Below are positions 59,484 to 64,000 of a DNA stretch of 64,000 nt, piece by piece (within the stretch, counting starts at the first letter, position 1; every line of letters begins with the position of its first letter). The stretch lies in NCBI RefSeq assembly GCF_003864295.1, contig NZ_BDQK01000016.1:124001-188000 (forward strand), in the 5' to 3' direction. Made by a program: the position numbers and the translations under genes. This stretch comes from Aphanothece sacrum FPU1 (lineage in GTDB: Bacteria; Cyanobacteriota; Cyanobacteriia; Cyanobacteriales; Microcystaceae). The notes beneath the pieces were generated by a model. It ran no database searches and had not been told where the DNA came from. It saw nothing but the letters and a program-made list of their open reading frames with translations.

Positions 59484-59824
59484 AGTTCAGTGTTAGGGGG
59501 GGTTTCCTCAGATAGACATTGAATCAGGGTTTGCAGTTTCATCCGTTCGATGTAGGGCCAACCTCCAGTTTCCTCAATTTCTCTGAGAATCTCATAGAGA
59601 GAGTTACGAGTATTGGGTAAGGAAGGTTCAAACATATCACTACGAATTTCTCGGTGGAGAGTTTCTAGGATACGCAGTAAAGCTAGTAATTTCTGACTAT
59701 CCCCCTCACATTGATGAGCTAAACTGTTGACATTGACAACAAGATCTTTAAGAGACTCCGAGAAAGAACTGCTTTCTGGGAGCAAAGACGACTGTATTGT
59801 CTGTTGTGTTTCTTGTTGCTGCAT
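59468..59824 (-). CDS. small helical protein of unknown function
   Basis: 118 aa, mostly helical, with a Gln/Ser-rich N-terminus (QQQETQQTIQSSLLPESSSF) and helices VNVNSLAHQCEGDSQKLLAL, RILETLHREIRSDMFEPSLP and LYEILREIEETGGWPYIERM. The GGWPYIERMKLQ block looks conserved, but I do not recognise the family. Convergent with nadK, overlapping its end by 16 bp; divergent from psbO. Confidence 0.6.
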   Translation of the reverse strand: MQQQETQQTIQSSLLPESSSFSESLKDLVVNVNSLAHQCEGDSQKLLALLRILETLHREIRSDMFEPSLPNTRNSLYEILREIEETGGWPYIERMKLQTLIQCLSEETPPNTELQETR

Positions 59825-60041
59825 GGTTAATCTTGTATCTTTGCCCTAGTCTTCCCATCATAAGAGATTCTGAGTCCAAAGAATTCTCAACTTTTAAAGT
59901 AGGGGCGTTACGAAATTTTGGTAGAGTAGATCCCGATACAATTTAGCGAACTTGTCCGAGATGCTATCTGTTATCTCTTTAACGAGTGATGCAAATAGGG
60001 ACAAGAAATTAAAATTTGAGATTGACAAAGCGAGGATGATC

Positions 60042-60869
60042 ATGAAGTTTCGTGCATTAATTATTGCTTTTTTGGCTCTATGCTTAGGGTTAATAACAGC
60101 TTGTAGTGATGGGCCTGCTAATGCGGTTAATCCCCAGGATTTAACCTATGATGAGATTTTGAATACCGGATTGGCTAATCTATGCCCCCAAATGTCTGAA
60201 TTTACACGGGGTTCTTTACCCGTTGAAGCAGGTAAAACTTACTTAGTTGAAGATTTGTGTCTTCAACCCGAAGAATATTTTGTTAAGGAAGAACCTGTTA
60301 ATAAACGACAAAAGGCAGAATATGTTGCTGGGAAGCTCTTAACTCGTTATACAACCAGTTTAGAGCAAATTACTGGAAAAATCACCGTCAGTAACGATGG
60401 GGTTTTAACCTTTTCTGAAAAAGAAGGGATGGATTTTCAACCTGTGACAGTTCAGTTACCTGGTGGTGAACAAGTTCCTTTCTTCTTTACTATCAAAAAC
60501 TTAGTGGGTATTACTGAACCTGGATTCAGTTCTATCAACAGTTCTACTGATTTTGAAGGCTCTTTTAAAGTTCCTTCTTATCGGGGGGCAACTTTTCTTG
60601 ATCCTAAAGGTCGTGGGTTAGCTACTGGTTATGATAATGCGGTTGCTTTACCTGCAACGGCTGATAATGACGAATATGCTAATGTGAAGCAAACTCCTAT
60701 TGGTAAAGGGTCTATTTCTCTACGAGTCACTAAAGTTGATAAGGAAACTGGAGAAATTGGTGGGGTGTTTGAAAGTGAACAGCCTTCTGATACTGATTTA
60801 GGCGCGCAAGAACCTCTTGAGGTAAAAATTCGGGGTAGTTTCTACGCTCGCGTTCAACCTGCATCCTAA
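60042..60869 (+). CDS. psbO: photosystem II manganese-stabilising protein PsbO
   Basis: 275 aa from the ATG at 60042, chosen because GAGGATG lies just upstream and a signal peptide follows (KFRALIIAFLALCLGLITAC, with a Cys that could be lipidated, then SDGPANA). The mature protein has LTYDEILNTGLANLCPQ, the Cys pair (NLCPQ and EDLCLQP), GGEQVPFFFTIKNLVGITEP and YRGATFLDPKGRG, all PsbO landmarks. It sits on the lumenal side of photosystem II and stabilises the Mn4CaO5 cluster. It is monocistronic with a strong terminator. Confidence 0.97.
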   Translation: MKFRALIIAFLALCLGLITACSDGPANAVNPQDLTYDEILNTGLANLCPQMSEFTRGSLPVEAGKTYLVEDLCLQPEEYFVKEEPVNKRQKAEYVAGKLLTRYTTSLEQITGKITVSNDGVLTFSEKEGMDFQPVTVQLPGGEQVPFFFTIKNLVGITEPGFSSINSSTDFEGSFKVPSYRGATFLDPKGRGLATGYDNAVALPATADNDEYANVKQTPIGKGSISLRVTKVDKETGEIGGVFESEQPSDTDLGAQEPLEVKIRGSFYARVQPAS

Positions 60870-60925
60870 TCAGTTTCTTTAAATGTAAGCTACACATTTA
60901 TCTACTGGGTTTTATTATACGGATT

Positions 60926-60955
60926 AAAAGACCCCTGTAACTCAGGGGTCTTTTT
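60926..60955 (+). terminator. psbO terminator
   Basis: Stem AAAAGACCCCTG / CAGGGGTCTTTT with a 5-nt loop, running into Ts; 57 bp after the psbO stop. A textbook intrinsic terminator. Confidence 0.92.
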
Positions 60956-61029
60956 ACCTCTATCTGCAAATCTGTCAACTTCCCATAATATAAATTGTAG
61001 ATATTCTGGTATAGCAACCGCCAAGGCGG

Positions 61030-61713
61030 TTAGGACACTGTGCGAAGCACATCTTCCATGGCATCCCGGAGACAGTCAAACTGACTAATTTTTTTACGAA
61101 TTCGACTCTTTAACCATGACCAGCATCGCTCAATTTTATTAAGGTCAGGTGAATAAGGTGGCAAGTATTTTAACTGGCAACCAGCAGCTTCAATTAATTC
61201 TTTAATACGTCCACCTTTATGAAAGGTAGCATTATCGGCAATCACTATTTGACCCGGTTTTAGTGATGGGATCAAACAAGTTTCTAGCCACGTTTCAAAA
61301 ACGATTCTATTACAAGCTCCTTCAACAGTAAACGGAGCGAACAGCTCTCCATTACACAAGGCAGCAATCATATTAACTCGTCCTTCCCTCCTCCCACTTT
61401 TGAGTGCATAAAAACGTTTTCCTCTTTCATTATAACCATAGCCATAATCTTCTCTATTATCCATGCCCGCCTCATCTATATAAACTCTTTGCTCAGGTTT
61501 ATATCTAGCTATTTCTTCAGAGAATTTCTGTCTAGCGAAGTCTCCTGTTTCTTTAAGACGCTTCAGCCATAAATCTATGGTATTACGACTAATGTTGAAT
61601 AGTTCGCTTGCTTCACTCTTTTTGAGTCCATCAAGCTCGGTGCTTTCGCACTCGCGCAGCGAGACCGCATTAATGACTTTCTGGCGCAGGTCATAACTGT
61701 AGGGTTTAGCCAT
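61030..61713 (-). CDS. IS630-family transposase with internal deletion
   Basis: 227 aa, whereas full-length relatives are about 280-290. An N-terminal helix-turn-helix is present (KSEASELFNISRNTIDLWLK), then the frame jumps from LKETGDF to RQKFSEEIARYKPEQRVY, missing the linker of about 60-70 residues that normally lies there. The catalytic core follows: D in RVYIDEAGMD, D in IVIADNATFHKGG and E in YSPDLNKIERCWSWLK. Nine residues near position 17 (VSLRECEST) come from an inserted palindromic repeat. All DDE residues remain but end binding is probably impaired. Confidence 0.85.
   Translation of the reverse strand: MAKPYSYDLRQKVINAVSLRECESTELDGLKKSEASELFNISRNTIDLWLKRLKETGDFARQKFSEEIARYKPEQRVYIDEAGMDNREDYGYGYNERGKRFYALKSGRREGRVNMIAALCNGELFAPFTVEGACNRIVFETWLETCLIPSLKPGQIVIADNATFHKGGRIKELIEAAGCQLKYLPPYSPDLNKIERCWSWLKSRIRKKISQFDCLRDAMEDVLRTVS
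61635..61668. repeat. double-hairpin palindromic repeat, copy 2
   Basis: GGTGC-TTTC-GCAC beside CTCGC-GCA-GCGAG. It lies in frame in the IS630 transposase and adds nine codons without breaking it. Copy 1 is at 2681-2712. Confidence 0.65.
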
Positions 61714-61817
61714 AGAGAAGAAAAGTTTAAGGGTCTTTCTCTATTCTATGTCCTAATCGCCCTGGCGATTGCTATATCTCTGAAAGGACTATTAATTCAT
61801 GGGTTCTTAAGGAGAGA

Positions 61818-61970
61818 ATGCCTAAGCTTGATAGTGCTGTGCTTTTATGCGGTCATCTTGGCGTATCCCTTAAAACTCTGGCCAAGTCATTAGATATCGA
61901 TGTATCGAATGTTCGTAATGACTTACCCATCTCAGAACCATCAAACGAGTTAACCATCAGTAAAGTCTAA
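61818..61970 (+). CDS. small helix-turn-helix-like protein (50 aa)
   Basis: ATG 61818 with GGAGAG five bases upstream, ending at TAA 61970. It encodes PKLDSAVLLCGHLGVSLKTL, AKSLDIDVSNVRNDLPISEP and SNELTISKV. The stretch VSLKTLAKSLDIDVSNVRND has the helix-turn-helix pattern (a Leu-Ala-Lys helix, a turn at D-I-D, then a recognition-like helix). It could be a small regulator or the N-terminal part of a broken DNA-binding protein. Three TGCCA/TGGCA palindromes lie downstream. Function not assigned. Confidence 0.45.
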   Translation: MPKLDSAVLLCGHLGVSLKTLAKSLDIDVSNVRNDLPISEPSNELTISKV

Positions 61971-61994
61971 CTGCTCTGTGTGTTCCCTAACTTG

Positions 61995-62126
61995 TGCCAA
62001 ATGGCAGCGATCGCGGATTTGTTCCCTAAAAACATTCGTTCTGAAAAGGTAAGGAGTTTTTAGAAACTAATTAACTGTGCCAATTGGCAGAAAATTAATG
62101 ACTATATTTTTTTGTGCCAATTGGCA
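61995..62126. repeat. three TGCCA-NN-TGGCA palindromes
   Basis: TGCCAAATGGCA at 61995 and TGCCAATTGGCA at 62078 and 62115, each preceded by TG. A degenerate fourth, TGCCATTGGTCA, is at 62290. GTTCCCTAA also occurs four times (61982, 62021, 62527, 62557). The arrangement looks like operators or iterons rather than chance. Confidence 0.6.
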
Positions 62127-62493
62127 TCAACTCACTCCGATCCATCACCGCCAGAGCCTTATGCCAAACCCTGAAAAATCTCATCTATATAGAGGCGACA
62201 AAAGTATCTCTATATATAAAAGAGTTCAGCACTTAATCCTTGCCATCATAAATGACCAAAGCGGCCATCGGGGACACTCTAAGGTCATTTGCCATTGGTC
62301 AAATTTTGGTATCTTGGCCACCTTGGCCATGGTGATGGTGTGGTGCGCGATCGCTTACTGGTTTCCCCGCTTGTTTATTTTAATAAGCCGTGCTTATCAC
62401 CACAAGTGCAGGAGAGCCCAATTTCAACGGTTAATGGCTACCTATCAACGGGCTGGCTTAAGTACCATTCCCCTAATTGTTGCTTATTTCTGA
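62077..62493 (+). CDS. doubtful ORF in a repeat-rich region
   Basis: 138 codons from GTG 62077, which is inside a palindrome; an ATG at 62098 is also possible. One hydrophobic stretch (ILATLAMVMVWCAIAYWFPR) could be a membrane helix, and the rest is low-complexity and basic. The 3' part runs through a dispersed repeat (62384-62426). Codon use and repeat content suggest it is not a real gene; it is listed because nothing else occupies 61971-62691. Confidence 0.2.
   Translation: MPIGRKLMTIFFCANWHQLTPIHHRQSLMPNPEKSHLYRGDKSISIYKRVQHLILAIINDQSGHRGHSKVICHWSNFGILATLAMVMVWCAIAYWFPRLFILISRAYHHKCRRAQFQRLMATYQRAGLSTIPLIVAYF
62384..62426 (+). repeat. dispersed repeat with TTATCACCACA core, copy 2
   Basis: Matches the 45-bp block directly upstream of the nuclease-like gene at 7280, sharing CTTATCACCACA, then AGTGCAGGAGAGCC. 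No nuclease-like gene follows here, so this may mark a lost copy. Confidence 0.5.
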
Positions 62494-62596
62494 GGTGTTC
62501 GGGGCAATGGCGATCGCGGGCTTATTGTTCCCTAACTAATTGTTCGGAGACTGATTGTTCCCTAACTACGCGATTGCTATCAATACCAATTGTGGG

Positions 62597-62686
62597 GTAT
62601 TTTTGTAGGGGCGTTTTTTGTAGGGGCGGGTTTTTTACATAAGTCCATTATGTTCACAAGAAAGTTAAATAAACCCGCCCCTACTT
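62597..62686. repeat. dispersed TGTAGGGGCGGGTT hairpin repeat, copy 2
   Basis: Inverted relative to the copy at 19071-19168. Arms GTAGGGGCGGGTTT and AAACCCGCCCCTAC flank an AT-rich centre that contains GTTAAATAAA in place of TGATTTAACTTA. Preceded by one extra degenerate arm. Confidence 0.65.
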
Positions 62687-62691
62687 CAATA

Positions 62692-63084
62692 TTAAGATAC
62701 TTTATCTTGTGATCGCTTAGCATCTAGTTCTTTTGTTAAAAAATAGTTAAGAAAAGTCCGAATCACAGCAATGATACCTAATTTGCCTAAAGCCTCAAAA
62801 GAAGGGGCCACAGTAGTTGCCACCACATCCGCTCCTAATTGAAATTCTAAAGCTAAAGCCAGCCAAGAGGCAAATTCTAATCGCAGTTGGGCCAAAGGAA
62901 AAGAACGACTACGAGGAAAAGCGATTATGACCGAACGGACTGAAACAAAAAAACCATAGACAACACAAACCACAGAAACAAAGTCTAATAAGAGCTTAAA
63001 CAACAGCACCCATTGATGTAAATTTGCTTCAAGATATTCGACTAATTTTATAGTCTGTGTAGTTTCTGTAATCAATTTTAGCAT
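62692..63084 (-). CDS. DUF1622 family membrane protein
   Basis: 130 aa with two or three membrane helices: LLFKLLLDFVSVVCVVYGFF, the conserved LRLEFASWLALALEFQLGAD and LGKLGIIAVIRTFLNYFLTKEL. These blocks are diagnostic of DUF1622. The role is unknown; members are widespread in bacteria with a conserved Arg-Leu-Glu and Phe-Gln-Leu pattern in the membrane. Transcribed alone and divergent from the V4R gene. Confidence 0.85.
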   Translation of the reverse strand: MLKLITETTQTIKLVEYLEANLHQWVLLFKLLLDFVSVVCVVYGFFVSVRSVIIAFPRSRSFPLAQLRLEFASWLALALEFQLGADVVATTVAPSFEALGKLGIIAVIRTFLNYFLTKELDAKRSQDKVS

Positions 63085-63239
63085 GAATTGTCATTTTCTT
63101 CTGTAATTCTACCCATAAATAAGGGCAATTAGCCAGGGATTTACCCAAAACTACAGAGGAAAAGAAACACAGAATTTTTTAGAATGAGATTAAGTTGACT
63201 AAATGTTTACGTTTTCCAATATTTTGAGGTTTTTATTCT

Positions 63240-63953
63240 ATGGTCTTCACCTCAATTCCCACACAGAAACTCTCTCAACAAGCAGAGCATATTTTAAAGA
63301 AAAAATATCCCAAAAGACATCATCATTATGGACTAGACGATTTTTTCTGTTTTCAAACTAATACAGGTACTATTATTGATTGGAATGAATCCCGTAATAT
63401 TCTCACCAGTGAAGATTTTATCATTGGTTTAATGGAAGGACTCGAACAAGAAGTAGGAAGTGCCGCAGGAGTTGTCCTTTATAGTATTGGTCTTGAATGG
63501 GGTAAACGAGATGCTGACTTTTTTCAAAAATGGTTTTATAGTGAATACGGATACCAAAAACCTCTTAATCAACTCAATCTTTTATATGTTTTAGAGGCTT
63601 GGTGGTGGCCTTTTACCGCTCAAGGTTGGGGTAACTGGGAAGTAGATATGAGCGAACAGAAAAACGGTTTCATGTTCGTCAATATTTTTGATTCTGCTGT
63701 AGCAAGAACTTTAGGAGATGTGGGTAAACCCGTCTGTCACATTTACGCCGGACTCTTAGCCGGATTTTTTGGCAATTTAGTCAAAAAAGACTTAAGCTGT
63801 ATCGAAATTCAATGTTATGCCATGGGGGAAACCTTTTGTAAATTCCTCTTAGGGAAACAAAATCGCATTGATGCGGCTACGTTTTGGCTAAATGAGGGGG
63901 CCCACGCGAAAGATATCGAAAAACGCCTACAAAATGGGGAGTATCTCAAGTGA
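63240..63953 (+). CDS. V4R domain protein
   Basis: 237 aa. The C-terminal half carries the V4R (4-vinyl reductase) small-molecule-binding pattern: GVVLYSIGLEWGKRDADFFQ, HIYAGLLAGFFGNLVKKDLS and CIEIQCYAMGETFCKFLLG with three conserved Cys. Cyanobacterial members occur in a conserved photosystem-related operon (slr0144-type in Synechocystis), so a role in tetrapyrrole binding or photosystem assembly is possible. The next gene starts with a one-base overlap (TGATG), consistent with such an operon. Confidence 0.8.
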   Translation: MVFTSIPTQKLSQQAEHILKKKYPKRHHHYGLDDFFCFQTNTGTIIDWNESRNILTSEDFIIGLMEGLEQEVGSAAGVVLYSIGLEWGKRDADFFQKWFYSEYGYQKPLNQLNLLYVLEAWWWPFTAQGWGNWEVDMSEQKNGFMFVNIFDSAVARTLGDVGKPVCHIYAGLLAGFFGNLVKKDLSCIEIQCYAMGETFCKFLLGKQNRIDAATFWLNEGAHAKDIEKRLQNGEYLK

Positions 63954-64000
63954 TGAGTCAGCATACCTGGGCCGGGTTAAGGGTTGACTACTTTTTTAGT
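63953..64000 (+). CDS. start of a further gene (partial)
   Basis: ATG overlapping the V4R stop by one base; 16 codons (SQHTWAGLRVDYFFS) remain open to the window end. The coupling suggests a conserved operon partner of the V4R gene. The product cannot be identified from so few residues. Confidence 0.45.
   Translation, partial: MSQHTWAGLRVDYFFS

Larger units (their letters stand above)
61012..61774 (-). mobile_element. IS630-family element (internally deleted)
   Basis: Terminal inverted repeats of about 26 bp: TAGCAACCGCCAAGGCGG at the left and the complement of CCTGGCGATTGCTA at the right, both continuing to GGTTAGGACA/TGTCCTAATC. The element is flanked by TA on each side, the IS630/Tc1 target. 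The repeats are themselves partly palindromic (ACCGCC/GGCGGT). Confidence 0.85.

Noticed and set aside
62289-62642. 117-codon plus-strand ORF
   Set aside because: Runs through two dispersed repeats, has biased low-complexity sequence and overlaps another doubtful frame.
1-64000. tRNA, rRNA, tmRNA or other housekeeping RNA genes
   Set aside because: No cloverleaf-like sequences or conserved TTCGA T-arms were recognised in the intergenic regions.

Overview
The window is a chromosomal segment of a cyanobacterium. It carries photosystem genes (psaL, psbO), the NDH-1 subunit gene ndhF1, a CRR7 homologue, a cyanobacterial RRM RNA-binding protein and many copies of the HIP1 octamer GCGATCGC. The low GC content, numerous insertion sequences and many palindromic intergenic repeats fit a unicellular diazotroph-type lineage such as Crocosphaera/Cyanothece. 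That placement is an inference from gene content; no marker gene was compared.

Layout. 0-6.7 kb: 3' end of a cellulose-synthase-like glycosyltransferase, psaL with its own terminator, an ISH3-type transposase just upstream of psaL, several small conserved cyanobacterial genes, and a two-gene DrrAB-type ABC exporter. 7-10.7 kb: two tandem paralogues of a coiled-coil plus PD-(D/E)XK nuclease-like protein, then an apparently intact IS200/IS605 element (tnpA, tnpB and a probable omega RNA at its right end) between direct repeats. 10.7-18.4 kb: ssb, a GDP-mannose pyrophosphorylase-like fusion, crr7, the RRM protein with a previously unlisted 53-aa basic protein, murJ and a peroxiredoxin. 19.3-21.7 kb: a two-gene metacaspase cassette. 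A small effector-associated protein overlaps a caspase fused to an FGE-sulfatase (C-type-lectin fold) domain. This gene is split by a one-base frameshift and ends in a sequence with the hallmarks of a diversity-generating retroelement (DGR) variable region. 22-34.7 kb: corA, ndhF1, a third nuclease-like paralogue, an EamA transporter, rpsA with a long repeat-rich leader, a TSUP permease, pyrD and clpB.

34.9-53 kb is an AT-rich cell-surface glycan cluster: a GT2 polyprenyl-phosphate glycosyltransferase, two FkbM methyltransferases, several large multi-pass GT-C-type membrane proteins (two tandem paralogous pairs) and a 995-aa GT4-GT2 fusion, ending in a glycosyltransferase pseudogene beside an IS5-type transposase. 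54.8-64 kb returns to housekeeping genes (cimA, cysH, nadK, psbO) interrupted by a deleted IS630 element and a small repeat-dense region, then DUF1622 and V4R proteins.

Three items deserve most attention: (1) the metacaspase with a DGR-like variable region and no reverse transcriptase in the window; (2) a dispersed repeat family (about 21.9, 29.8, 43.5, 43.6 and 57.1 kb) whose hairpin stems change in a compensatory way while loops and linkers stay fixed; and (3) an orphan copy of the TnpB right-end/omega-RNA hairpin, with covarying stem, upstream of rpsA. No tRNA, rRNA or CRISPR array was seen.
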